From the NCBI RefSeq assembly GCF_900114975.1, contig NZ_FOUU01000004.1:138986-202985 (forward strand): a DNA stretch of 64,000 nucleotides, read 5' to 3'. The stretch is from Thermodesulforhabdus norvegica. GTDB taxonomy: Bacteria > Desulfobacterota > Syntrophobacteria > Syntrophobacterales > Thermodesulforhabdaceae. Shown here piece by piece: positions 52,487-60,944 of the stretch. Position numbers and translations under genes: made by a program. How positions within the stretch are numbered: position 1 is the stretch's first letter; every line of letters starts with the position of its first letter. The notes beneath the pieces are model-generated. The model was not told the DNA's origin. It saw only the letters and a program-made list of their open reading frames with translations, and did no database searches.

Positions 52487-53154
52487 AGGGAAAGACCGAT
52501 ATTTGTGGTTTTACGCTGATGGAGCTTCTGGTCGTGCTCCTTTTAGGAATGGTTCTTGCCGGAGCCGTTTACTCTTTCTTCCTGCCAATCTTCGGAGCCG
52601 TCAGGCACGTCCATGAGGCTTCCTTTATGCAGGAAGGGGTCAGATCTGCTCTGGAGATCATGATAAGGGACATTCGCATGGCCGATTCTTTTCCCAACGG
52701 TAAGGTAGGTGCGTGTAGTCCCGTTGCCGACGCCAAGAGCGATCAAATTACCGTCAGGATGGACGTAAACGGCGACGGAGACTGTGATGATGCCGACGAG
52801 GAGATATCCTACCAGTTCGTGGAGGATGAGAAATCAATCGAGCGGAAAGGTAGTCAGGCAGACGACTTTGAGGATTTTATCGGCGGTGATGATACCGGTA
52901 TTCAGGTGGACTGCTTCACCTTTGTTTATTACGATCGTAACGGAAATGAGCTTGCCGCGCCCGTTGCAGATCCGGATAACGTGGTTTTCGTCGAAGTCCG
53001 CACCGTTGTGAGATCGTCCCGTGAAGTCAGGGGATATACTGACGATACCGTTTATGACCGCATTGAGGATTGTGGCCCCTTTAATGACAGTTTCGTAAGG
53101 CGTTACGTTGAAGGATTTGCCGCCATCCGTAACAAGTACATCGGAGAAGGTTAA
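52483..53154 (+). CDS. Minor pilin, PilW-like
   Basis: A 223-residue prepilin with the cleavage site in DICG/FTLMELLVVLLLGMVLAGAVYSFF. The globular part contains repeated acidic turns (MDVNGDGDCDDADEE), which look like a calcium-binding loop. It matches the PilW/GspJ-type larger minor pilins. Its ATG overlaps the stop of the FimT-like gene (ATGA). Confidence 0.83.
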   Translation: MKGKTDICGFTLMELLVVLLLGMVLAGAVYSFFLPIFGAVRHVHEASFMQEGVRSALEIMIRDIRMADSFPNGKVGACSPVADAKSDQITVRMDVNGDGDCDDADEEISYQFVEDEKSIERKGSQADDFEDFIGGDDTGIQVDCFTFVYYDRNGNELAAPVADPDNVVFVEVRTVVRSSREVRGYTDDTVYDRIEDCGPFNDSFVRRYVEGFAAIRNKYIGEG

Positions 53155-53159
53155 TAACC

Positions 53160-53540
53160 ATGAAAGGCCATTGTAAAAACACCGGATACAGTATCATAGA
53201 GCTTCTCATGGCAATGCTGGTCTTTGCTATAATCGCCCTGGCGACTACGGCTATGTTTGCCCGCTACGGGACTGGGTCCCGCTATGCCGGAGAGCTTACC
53301 AACGGAGTTTTCGCCCTGAGCAACCTCTTCGAGCGCTACGTTTCGGCGGCTTCTTTCGCAGATCTGCCGAATGTGTGTGATGAGGTTCCATCAGAAGTCG
53401 AGCACTTTGGTAAGCGTTATCGAGTAAGGTGTGAATACATAGAGCATAGCCCGAAATTGGGGCAGATATACATATCTCTTGCCTGGGATCAGTACAGGCA
53501 TTCGGTTGGCGCAAGCATATACAAGTTCAGGGATGAGTAG
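53160..53540 (+). CDS. Minor pilin, PilV-like small prepilin
   Basis: A 126-residue prepilin: NTG/YSIIELLMAMLVFAIIALATTAMFARY, with Tyr instead of the usual Phe at mature position 1 and Glu at position 5. The rest is a short globular domain with two Cys (PNVCDEV, YRVRCEY). Position between PilW-like and PilX-like genes fits PilV. GGAGAAGG lies upstream of its start. Confidence 0.78.
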   Translation: MKGHCKNTGYSIIELLMAMLVFAIIALATTAMFARYGTGSRYAGELTNGVFALSNLFERYVSAASFADLPNVCDEVPSEVEHFGKRYRVRCEYIEHSPKLGQIYISLAWDQYRHSVGASIYKFRDE

Positions 53541-53558
53541 GGCAAGGGGTGATTGGTT

Positions 53559-54038
53559 ATGAAGATAAAGAACACAGCCTTTCCGCACAGGGGATTATCA
53601 GACCAAAAGGGCTCTGTACTTTTGCTGGTCCTTTTAATCACCCTGGTAAGTATAGGTGTGGCTCTATGGGTTGCCCACGACGTGTCCATGGATATCAAAG
53701 GATCAGGTGCCCAGTACGAATTTGCCAAGTACTTCTACGCCGCCGAAGCGGGCACAAGGTGGGCGGTGGCTAACTTCCTGCCCCCCGTTGAAGAAGCGAA
53801 TGACGGGGAAAAAAAGGCGACCGATGTTGCGGTACCTTTCGGAACCGAGTCGATATCCGTTGACGTTGAGGTGACAAACCTCGGGTTTACGACTCTTTGT
53901 AACGGCGACGACAGGTGTTGCTACAAGTTTGAAGTTGCGGCCAGTGGTCCCTACGGCGTGCTCGTGAAGGTCATGGCGCTTCGTTCGGTACCCAACCCCG
54001 ACCAAAGTGAAAGAGCCCGTCAGGTCTGCGTTATGTAG
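53559..54038 (+). CDS. PilX-like pilus assembly protein
   Basis: About 159 residues. The N-terminus reads SDQKGSVLLLVLLITLVSIGVALWVAHDVS, the SVLLLVLL type of PilX, which lacks the Glu-5 of ordinary pilins. AAEAGTRWAVANFLPP then follows (PilX family: AxxAGxxxA). It lies directly upstream of PilY1, as in other type IV pilus minor-pilin operons, where PilX and PilY1 act together at the tip. Confidence 0.83.
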   Translation: MKIKNTAFPHRGLSDQKGSVLLLVLLITLVSIGVALWVAHDVSMDIKGSGAQYEFAKYFYAAEAGTRWAVANFLPPVEEANDGEKKATDVAVPFGTESISVDVEVTNLGFTTLCNGDDRCCYKFEVAASGPYGVLVKVMALRSVPNPDQSERARQVCVM

Positions 54039-54056
54039 GAAAAACGGAGGAAAGCT

Positions 54057-57000
54057 ATGAGAGGCTCAAAGAAAAATGTAAAAAAACTCTGGCCCTGGGT
54101 GCTTATAATCGTCGGAATTGCTCTGGCTTCTTACGGTCTCCTTCGAACCTCCGGGAACGCCTTTGCCGACGAAGATTCGGTGTGCGGAGAAGTGCCTCTC
54201 TATCTGGGCCGTTATGTTGCGCCAGACATCCTGATGATCGTGGACCTTTCCGGTTCCATGGGCTATGGCCTCAGGCCTGACTGGTCACCCGTTTATGACC
54301 CCAGTACGACCTATCAGGGCCATTATACCGACCTCGGACGAGAGGGTTACGTCTATAATAGAAGAGCCTATTATGACAGTGGATATTTTGTAGTTTACCC
54401 CTGTTGGGAATCGCCCGACGATATAAACAGGACTCCCCTTAACAGCCACTGTCCGGGAACAGCAAATCCCCGTTCGGTATATATCGACGATATTCTTGAA
54501 AATTACGGAATTGCCGAGTGGTCTTATCACGACGACCACGATACTCCGCCCTATGCGTCCCAGGAAATCCCTAAGCTTTACGAAAACGATACCGTTTTAC
54601 TCGGTAACTATCTCAACACGACGCGCATTGAGGTTGTGGCAAATGCTATAAAAAGACTGGTAGCCGACGCAAGCCTTGCCATGGGTCTTGGTTTTTTCAA
54701 GGCCACTTTTGGGCAGTACGCCAATTACACCCGCATTTATGAGGGCGTTGAAGCTTTCAGCGAGGAGCACTTTCAGGAACTGGTTGATGCCATTGACAAT
54801 GTAGCTCATGAACCCATCTCCGGATGTGACGGCTGTTACCGGGTTCACGCCATGCAGGGAACGCCCTTTTCTCCTTCCATCATTGCCGCCAGGAAATACT
54901 TTAACCGGCAAAAGCCGGATGTGGACGGCGATTACTACACGCCCGGCCGTTGCTCAAAAAAGTTCGTCATTTTCCTTACCGACGGTATCGGAAATATTGA
55001 CTCTACCGTGGACAACGTCCGCCAGAGAACCATCGATCTTGTACAATCAGGTGTAACCCCTATAGCCGTGGGGTTTAATCTGCCCGAGGACGAAGATTCG
55101 CAGCTCCGGGAGATGGCCCGTGTTGCCAACCAGTATGCCGACGGAGACAATACTTATGCACTCCATAAGGACAACGACAACGATGGAGTTCCCGATCCGT
55201 ACATTGCTCGAAACCCTCAGGAGCTTGCGGAAACACTTCGGGAGATTATCTATGAAATCAAGCAGACCGTTTTCAAAACGGGAAGCGGTGCAGCCCGAAG
55301 AACTGCTCTTGGGAATACCGTGGTCTATACGGCCTTTAACCTGACGGACTGGACCGGTGAGGTAAGTACCTCAAGCTTTACTTACGGATGCGCCAACTGT
55401 CATTCACCCTCTGAAGTTCGCAACCTCGCACGCTGGAACTACTTCACCGACGAAGACGGTGACGGAAAACTCGACATTCTTGATGAAGATCGTGACGGCG
55501 ATGGAAAGCTCGATACGGAGTACGAAGACAGGGACTCGGACGGCCATCTGGATGTTGATGAGGATACCAACGGAAACGGTCAGCTCGATCCCGGCGAAGA
55601 TGTTGACGGAGACGGCAACCTGGATGTTGCGGAGGATCTGGACGGCGATGGACACCTCGACATTCCCGAGGATATGGACGGGGACGGAAATCTCGATAAA
55701 CCCGAGCCTATAAACTACGAGGCCCTTCAGCAGTTTCTCGAGAACGAGGATCAGGTCAGAGACAAAATGGGCGAAGGGGCACTCGTCAATTATTCGGTTG
55801 GGAAGATTGAATCGATTATAAAAATACTTAAAGGCGAGCTCCCTGATGCCGAGTGGTGGAGTATGGAGGATGGCTGGAACACCACTTCAACGCTACCCTG
55901 TGGAGAAACGAGAAATATTAAATATCAGAACGGAACGCAGTTGCTTGATTTTACCGGTGCCGTCGGGGGACTTACGGAAGATCAGGTAAAGTTCATACGC
56001 GGTGAGATGGGATGTGGCGACATGCCCCAGGGTGACTTCAGACTCCGGGAAAGGCCTCTCGGCGACATTATCTCCAGCGAACCCAGAATATCAGGAGACC
56101 TTATTTGGGTTACGGCAAACGACGGAATGCTCCATGCCTTCGACGTTAACACCGGAGAAGAGAAATTTGCGTTCATTCCGGAAAGCGTGCTCTCCCGTTA
56201 TTTAACCTCAAACTACTTTTACAATTCCTACTGCCATGAATTCTTCTTTGACGGGACGCCGACGATTCAGGAAGTCGGGAACAGCACCTATCTGGTCGTT
56301 GGACTGGGAAGAGGAGGATCGGAGTATTTCGCCTTTGACATAACGAATGCCCCCGATAGCGTTTCTTTAAAATGGCACGTCAGCGATCCCGGTCTCGGAG
56401 AAACCTGGAATGAGGTAAAATTCGTTCGCTGTGGGGAAAGCGACTGGAGGGTCTTTTTGCCCTCGGGATATGTGGAAGATCCTGAGCTCTGGGCCAATCA
56501 AAAAGCTTTCCTTAAAGCAGTGAATATCGACAGTGGTTCCGAGATAGCCACGGTTTATCTGGGAAGCGAGGGCGCCAATATGCCGGCAACTCCCGGATCG
56601 GCCGTGGATCTCAACGAGGATTTGACCGCCGACAGACTCTACGTTGGTGATCTTCTCGGGAGGATGTGGCGCCTGTCGGATCCCTGTACCGGCACGATTT
56701 CTTCGGAGGCAGTGATTGACCTCGGTTCCGATCATCCGATAACCGCTTCGGTAACGGCCGCCGCAACCAACAACGGTGTGTGGCTCTACTTTGGAACCGG
56801 AAAGTACTGGGACATTGACGATCTTACCGACAACACAGAACAGTACCTCATAGGCATGAGAGACAGTGGAACCACCCTCACACTTGGCGATCTTGAAGAT
56901 CGTGGTTTTACCACGGAGGGTGAGTACAGGATTACGGATTCTTCAACCAGTTGCACACTGGCCACTAACGGATGGAAGGTTACTTTGACGGGTGGAGAAC

Positions 57001-57377
57001 GGGTAATTACCCCACCTCTCCTCTTCGGCGGATACGTTTTCTTCCTGACCTTCGTTCCTACAGGAGACGAGTGTGAGGGAACGGGAGAAACCTGGCTTTA
57101 CGGACTGCCTGCGAGAAGAGGCTGTCTGAACGAACTGGACCAGCCTCTTTTTGACATCAACAACGACGGACTCTTTGACGAGAACGATCTCGTCGAAGGC
57201 AAGCCCCCTGTGGCCATGAAACTGGGTAGCGGTGTTCCCGGTTCCGAGCCTGTAGTGCTTACGGAGCAGGTGATTGTTGCTACCACCACGGAAACTTCCA
57301 GGCAGATACGGGTCAATGTTAAGCCCATTACCCTGCGTCAGGGTACCTGGACCGATGTGGATGTGCAGATGAAGTAG
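54057..57377 (+). CDS. pilY1: PilY1-like tip adhesin with vWA domain and calcium-binding repeats
   Basis: A 1106-residue secreted protein. A signal/anchor segment (residues ~12-36) is followed by a von Willebrand A domain with MIDAS DLSGS at 63-67 and FLTDGIGNID at about 305. An acidic array at ~463-551 contains about nine DxDxDGxLD-type loops (DGDGKLD, DRDGDGKLD, DVDGDGNLD and similar), as in thrombospondin type-3 or dockerin calcium repeats. The C-terminal ~500 residues form the PilY1 beta-propeller, including a further calcium loop DINNDGLFDENDL near 1033-1045, like the regulatory site of Pseudomonas PilY1. It is expected at the pilus tip, controlling extension, retraction and adhesion. 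Confidence 0.92.
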   Translation: MRGSKKNVKKLWPWVLIIVGIALASYGLLRTSGNAFADEDSVCGEVPLYLGRYVAPDILMIVDLSGSMGYGLRPDWSPVYDPSTTYQGHYTDLGREGYVYNRRAYYDSGYFVVYPCWESPDDINRTPLNSHCPGTANPRSVYIDDILENYGIAEWSYHDDHDTPPYASQEIPKLYENDTVLLGNYLNTTRIEVVANAIKRLVADASLAMGLGFFKATFGQYANYTRIYEGVEAFSEEHFQELVDAIDNVAHEPISGCDGCYRVHAMQGTPFSPSIIAARKYFNRQKPDVDGDYYTPGRCSKKFVIFLTDGIGNIDSTVDNVRQRTIDLVQSGVTPIAVGFNLPEDEDSQLREMARVANQYADGDNTYALHKDNDNDGVPDPYIARNPQELAETLREIIYEIKQTVFKTGSGAARRTALGNTVVYTAFNLTDWTGEVSTSSFTYGCANCHSPSEVRNLARWNYFTDEDGDGKLDILDEDRDGDGKLDTEYEDRDSDGHLDVDEDTNGNGQLDPGEDVDGDGNLDVAEDLDGDGHLDIPEDMDGDGNLDKPEPINYEALQQFLENEDQVRDKMGEGALVNYSVGKIESIIKILKGELPDAEWWSMEDGWNTTSTLPCGETRNIKYQNGTQLLDFTGAVGGLTEDQVKFIRGEMGCGDMPQGDFRLRERPLGDIISSEPRISGDLIWVTANDGMLHAFDVNTGEEKFAFIPESVLSRYLTSNYFYNSYCHEFFFDGTPTIQEVGNSTYLVVGLGRGGSEYFAFDITNAPDSVSLKWHVSDPGLGETWNEVKFVRCGESDWRVFLPSGYVEDPELWANQKAFLKAVNIDSGSEIATVYLGSEGANMPATPGSAVDLNEDLTADRLYVGDLLGRMWRLSDPCTGTISSEAVIDLGSDHPITASVTAAATNNGVWLYFGTGKYWDIDDLTDNTEQYLIGMRDSGTTLTLGDLEDRGFTTEGEYRITDSSTSCTLATNGWKVTLTGGERVITPPLLFGGYVFFLTFVPTGDECEGTGETWLYGLPARRGCLNELDQPLFDINNDGLFDENDLVEGKPPVAMKLGSGVPGSEPVVLTEQVIVATTTETSRQIRVNVKPITLRQGTWTDVDVQMK

Positions 57378-57402
57378 TTAGAGAATGAGAGAGGTGGTGA
57401 AT

Positions 57403-57807
57403 ATGAAGAAATTTTGGGGATCCAGAAAGATTTCGATGGCTCTGCCGGCGTTCCTCTTCATTACGCTTGTGATTACCGGGGAACTCCCGGCCGGAAAGTT
57501 TGAACGATTGTTTTACACCGGAAAGTCTTCCGATGTGGATGTGGTCTCCGCCGTTGTGAAGGGTCCTGTTCCCGGGACGGCTAAATCCGGAAAGACGGTG
57601 GTCTTTGAGACGCAGGACGGAGAGACGGTTACGGAAAAGTGTGGCGACGAAATCGTTTTTATCATGCAGGTAAACGGTGATCTCGTGACCAGAAAGAACG
57701 GGTCCTGTGATGATCTCGTTCCGGGCTCTCCGGTTGATCTCGTCTATAAGAAAGGTAAACTCGAGGAAATTCAAATTTTTTCGGGAAGGAAGAGGGACAC
57801 ATGGTGA
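57403..57807 (+). CDS. Small secreted protein between PilY1 and a pilin, unknown
   Basis: A 134-residue protein with a signal peptide (residues ~1-30, ALPAFLFITLVITGELPAG) and a small beta-rich domain with two Cys (EKCGDEI, NGSCDDL). GAGGTGGTG lies upstream of the ATG. I do not recognise a family. Conserved position behind PilY1 in a pilus operon suggests a periplasmic partner of the tip or of pilin folding. Confidence 0.72.
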   Translation: MKKFWGSRKISMALPAFLFITLVITGELPAGKFERLFYTGKSSDVDVVSAVVKGPVPGTAKSGKTVVFETQDGETVTEKCGDEIVFIMQVNGDLVTRKNGSCDDLVPGSPVDLVYKKGKLEEIQIFSGRKRDTW

Positions 57808-58277
57808 TTTTTTTAAAGCCCACAGTTCGCAATAAAAAAGGCTTCAGTCTCATTGAGCTCATGGTGGCCATTGCGATTATCGCCGTGCTGGCCGCGGTGG
57901 CCACCCGCTGGTATCGAAACTATACGAGATCTTCCTTCGAATCCGACCTGATACAGGCACTGCTGGCCGCAAGGGTTGCTCAGGAGCAATACCGGGCCGA
58001 ACGGGGTACCTATGCTGCCACAATCGAAGACCTTCCGCGCTATAACGACGGCGAAGAGGACAACAGCTTCGTGATACACGAAGACAAAGATGCACGCCGG
58101 CGCATCGTCCTTCGGGTAGAGGATGCCGACGACGACGGGTACACCATCGTTGCCGAAAACGAAGCGGAAGGGGAATGGCACCTTGAATGGAGGCTTTCCT
58201 GCAGTCGTGACGAACCCGACGAAGCCTGCACACCGGTTCAGACCGCAGGCACGGGAGTGCTGAAAAACGTATTCTGA
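57801..58277 (+). CDS. pilE: Minor pilin, PilE-like
   Basis: A 158-residue prepilin: NKKG/FSLIELMVAIAIIAVLAAVATRWYRNY, with Glu at mature position 5. The sequence ends with a Cys pair (LSCSRDEPDEAC). YRAERGTYAATIEDLP after the helix is typical of PilE-type minor pilins. It is the last gene of the operon and overlaps the preceding stop by 7 bp. Confidence 0.87.
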   Translation: MVIFLKPTVRNKKGFSLIELMVAIAIIAVLAAVATRWYRNYTRSSFESDLIQALLAARVAQEQYRAERGTYAATIEDLPRYNDGEEDNSFVIHEDKDARRRIVLRVEDADDDGYTIVAENEAEGEWHLEWRLSCSRDEPDEACTPVQTAGTGVLKNVF

Positions 58278-58302
58278 AGTATGAAAAAAGCCACAAGAGG
58301 AT

Positions 58303-58343
58303 AAGGGTTGCCCGGTGGTCAGGTCCCTTTTCGGGCAACCCTT
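58303..58343. terminator. Terminator between convergent pilE and flippase genes
   Basis: AAGGGTTGCCCG (58303-58314) pairs perfectly with CGGGCAACCCTT (58332-58343) around a 17-nt loop. It lies between convergent genes and overlaps the stop codon of the minus-strand gene. There is no strong T tract in either direction. Confidence 0.6.
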
Positions 58344-59319
58344 AATCGTTCGAAGTTCTGGAAGCCCTCAAAAAAGGATAAACCACTCCCCCGCAAAGCC
58401 CCACGACGAATGCCGCCGAGTAGGCCGTGATGCTCAGTGCCAGCGCCTTTTCCGGCTCAATTCCCACGAGCCCCAGAGCCCATACGAAACCGCCCTCCCG
58501 GATTCCTATTCCGTGAAGAGAAACGGGAACTGCCGTGAGAATCCCCACAGCGGGAACCGCAAAGACGAAGAAACAGGGCGTCACTCCAAGACCCAGCCCC
58601 AGGGAAATAATGTAATGTGCCCCGGCACTTATGACCTGACAGGACAGGCTGACTGCAAAGGCGGCGAAAAAACCGGTGGTCTTCAGTGTTACGAATTCCC
58701 GGGGATAAAAGGAAAAACGGGAACTCAGCAGTCTGAACACCCTTTCCCACCAGAGAGGAAGAGTCAGAAAAAGAGCTCCCAGGCTCAGGCACACGACGGC
58801 CAGATGGCTCATAAAAGGGACCCTGCTCCTTAATACGGGATCGACAGGGCTCAGCCCCAGAATCACCACCAGAGAAAAAAGGCCGAAAACGCGGTCCAGC
58901 AGAATCGATGCGGCGATTCCTGCCTTCCCGTGTCCGCGCCTTCCCAGATAAAGCAACTTTATAACGTCTCCCGTTACCGTGCCGGGAAGAAAAAGGCTGA
59001 AGAAGTTTGCAGAAAGAGCACAGGGAAAAAGAAAAGATAGGCCCTCTTTTATGCCCAGGCTCTCTGCCAGAATCTTCCACCTCAAAGAACTCAAAAACTG
59101 AACGAATAAAAAAAGTGCAAATGCCGCAAACCACATCGATGCCGGAAAAGCCCTCAGATTTTCCAGAATCTCTCCGGGATCGACTTTTCGCAGGATCAGA
59201 ACGATGAGAAACCCGCTTAATAGCGCTCGAAACAGGAAAAATACTAAATTGCGTAATCCTGATCTACTCTTTATCTTATTTCCCTCCACGGCCGGGCCGG
59301 CAATGCCGGTTCGGGGCAC
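58342..59319 (-). CDS. Flippase-like membrane protein (lysylphosphatidylglycerol synthase TM-region family)
   Basis: About 325 residues with eight or so hydrophobic segments. Typical elements of the AglD/MprF transmembrane family are FFSLFLPGTVTGDVIKLLYLGRRG, ILLDRVFGLFSLVVIL, and PVSLHGIGIREGGFVWALGLVGI. Members lack the synthase domain and are thought to move lipid-linked molecules. The start at GTG 59319 has no ribosome-binding site; a start at GTG 59286 or further in is possible. It is unrelated to the pilus genes on either side. Confidence 0.8.
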   Translation of the reverse strand: MPRTGIAGPAVEGNKIKSRSGLRNLVFFLFRALLSGFLIVLILRKVDPGEILENLRAFPASMWFAAFALFLFVQFLSSLRWKILAESLGIKEGLSFLFPCALSANFFSLFLPGTVTGDVIKLLYLGRRGHGKAGIAASILLDRVFGLFSLVVILGLSPVDPVLRSRVPFMSHLAVVCLSLGALFLTLPLWWERVFRLLSSRFSFYPREFVTLKTTGFFAAFAVSLSCQVISAGAHYIISLGLGLGVTPCFFVFAVPAVGILTAVPVSLHGIGIREGGFVWALGLVGIEPEKALALSITAYSAAFVVGLCGGVVYPFLRASRTSND

Positions 59320-59925
59320 TTACTGAGCAATTCGTGGAAAAAATCCCCGTACCAGAATAGCGCTGGTTTTTTTTGTTGAAAAGTTTTTTAAAGACGGAGC
59401 AGGAGACCTTACAACTGATCATTTTGTTACTCGAGTTCCCTTAATGGGATTAACCCTTTCGAAGGCGAACAGGCGTCTTCATCCCTGTTGCCCCTACGGT
59501 CTGGGCTCTCATCGTGATCAGTAAAGTGACAGGGGGCGTCGCGGGACGATCAAAGTCCCGCCCGGACTGAGCGAAATTTGTCTTTCTGATGCTTTCAAAG
59601 CCTTTTCCAGAGGAAGGCGCCCTTTAGCCGGCGCCTTCCTTACCTGCCGATTTCTTGCCCGGCCGAAAGTCCATTCCTTCCTGCTTTTTTATGGTGTCGC
59701 AAAGTGTCAGAAGTCCGGCAAAAGGGATGCCTCGTACCTGTAAAAATGCAGAGATGATAAGGCTTATGGACGAGGATAACTTTATATGACAAATAAAGTC
59801 AGCCACATGACCTTTTTTGGCACAGCAGGGGTATCCTTTTCGTAAAAAGATCCGGCGGGGTGGTTCGTACCTGCATAACCTGTTGTAATGATTGTAAATT
59901 GTTCTGTCGGATTCTGATAGGATTG
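59320..59925. other. 606-bp intergenic stretch upstream of pilin 1, possible structured RNA
   Basis: No convincing gene. Two strong inverted repeats are present: GCGGGAC/GTCCCGC at about 59538-59558 (7-nt loop) and the perfect 10-bp arms at 59612-59639. The GC-rich block ~59440-59640 differs from its AT-rich flanks and could be a non-coding RNA ending at the second hairpin, but it matches no RNA family that I can name. Confidence 0.4.
59612..59639. terminator. Strong hairpin GGAAGGCGCC/GGCGCCTTCC
   Basis: Perfect 10-bp arms with an 8-nt loop. There is no long T run on either side, so it may end a transcript from the GC-rich block upstream or act as an RNA-stabilising structure. Confidence 0.45.
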
Positions 59926-59942
59926 TTGGCATGTATGTTGCT
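59926..59942 (+). promoter_or_regulatory. Sigma-54 promoter of pilin 1
   Basis: TTGGCATGTATGTTGCT matches the -24/-12 consensus, with GG (59928-59929) and GC (59940-59941) separated by exactly 10 bp. The expected transcription start is near 59953, about 43 bp before the pilin ATG. PilR/NtrC-type activation is the norm for such pilin promoters. Confidence 0.85.
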
Positions 59943-59995
59943 CATGTGACTATTGACCGTTTGAACTAAAACGTTAATCAAAAGGAGGTTTTGTT

Positions 59996-60409
59996 ATGAT
60001 GATCAGAAGGTCCAATCAAAAAGGTTTCACGCTCATTGAGTTGATGATCGTCATTGCGATCATCGCAATCCTGGCCGCCGTGGCGATGACGCAGTACCAC
60101 TCCTACAAGAGGAAGTCCAAGGCGAAGGAACTGGTCGGTTTTGCCAGAGCCTGTGTCATGGAAGCAAGGGCTCAGTGTGAATCTGATCCCGACTTTACCG
60201 ATGCAAGCACTCTGGAAGCCTGCACTGTTAGTGGTGCGAGCAGTAAGTATATTACAAGTGCGGGCGTGGAGACTACTTTTTCCGCATGCAATGATGATTT
60301 TACTGCTACGGCTACGGGAACGCTGGATGACGAGACTGAATGTACGGCTGTTTGTAGTTACAACGCTACCGATGACGACATAAGCTGTGCTGCGCCTACC
60401 TGTGGCTAA
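59996..60409 (+). CDS. pilA: Type IV pilin 1 (eight-cysteine PilA)
   Basis: A 137-residue prepilin: NQKG/FTLIELMIVIAIIAILAAVAMTQYHSYKRKSK, with Glu at mature position 5, the best class III signal in the window. The globular domain holds eight Cys (ARAC, AQC, EAC, SAC, TEC, AVC, ISC, PTC), ending in CAAPTCG. AAAGGAGG lies 8 nt before the ATG. With its own sigma-54 promoter and terminator it is the most likely major pilin. It is paralogous to the gene at 60945. Confidence 0.93.
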   Translation: MMIRRSNQKGFTLIELMIVIAIIAILAAVAMTQYHSYKRKSKAKELVGFARACVMEARAQCESDPDFTDASTLEACTVSGASSKYITSAGVETTFSACNDDFTATATGTLDDETECTAVCSYNATDDDISCAAPTCG

Positions 60410-60474
60410 TGATTTCTTCCGGTGTGGCCGGTTGCGTTCTGTGGCGTGATCGGCTTCACCGCAGGCTTTACCGA

Positions 60475-60502
60475 AGCCCCCCTCGTGGGGGCTGTTTTAT
60501 TT
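60475..60502 (+). terminator. Terminator of pilin 1
   Basis: AGCCCCC pairs with GGGGGCT around a CTCGT loop, followed by GTTTTATTT. It lies 66 bp after the pilin stop. Confidence 0.85.
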
Positions 60503-60879
60503 CCCGGACAGGCCCGGCGCCTGCACCCCCCTCTTTACTTTACTTTACTTTACTTTCAATAGCCCTGAAACTATCTCCCTTCGGCCGTTTTTTTGTCCCG
60601 TCTTCCCCGATTTGCCGGATAGAGCCCGGCAAACGGGCTGAGGCGGAGGGTCGGGGTTTACTAGAAGTTGACCAAACAAAATAGGCTTCAGGGTCCTGTA
60701 ATTGCCCGCACCTTTTGACGACCCCCTGACGGCAGTACCGGTAGAACGGTGGTTCGTTTTCGTACCTTTCCCGGGATGACGGGCACCTTTGGGCTGACCC
60801 ATCCCCACGGGACAGGAGTGCCGGCAATTTTCGGAACGGCCTTTTTAAGAGACGCCTCAGTGCTGTCCGGGCTCAATAG
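60503..60879. other. Non-coding spacer between the two pilin genes
   Basis: About 380 bp with no supportable gene. It contains 4.8 copies of the pentamer CTTTA (60533-60556) and scattered GC-rich short inverted repeats. Upstream sites for the sigma-54 activator of pilin 2 would be expected here, but I cannot define one. Confidence 0.5.
60533..60556. repeat. CTTTA pentanucleotide microsatellite
   Basis: Nearly five uninterrupted CTTTA units. They lie ~325 bp upstream of the pilin-2 promoter core, outside any gene. Confidence 0.8.
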
Positions 60880-60896
60880 GTGGCATCTCTTTTGCT
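60880..60896 (+). promoter_or_regulatory. Sigma-54 promoter of pilin 2
   Basis: GTGGCATCTCTTTTGCT has GG (60882-60883) and GC (60894-60895) exactly 10 bp apart, as in the pilin-1 promoter. The expected start is near 60907, about 38 bp before the pilin-2 ATG. Confidence 0.84.
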
Positions 60897-60944
60897 AGAG
60901 CCCGTGCGGGGACGGTAGATCAGGCTGGTTTAAGGGGGGGAGTC

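Noticed and set aside
59624..59932. Open frame of 102 codons on the minus strand
   Set aside because: No ribosome-binding site, unusual composition, and it runs through the perfect hairpin and abuts the sigma-54 promoter of pilin 1.
60409..60880. Several short open frames between the pilins
   Set aside because: They overlap the pilin-1 terminator and the CTTTA repeat, lack ribosome-binding sites and resemble nothing.
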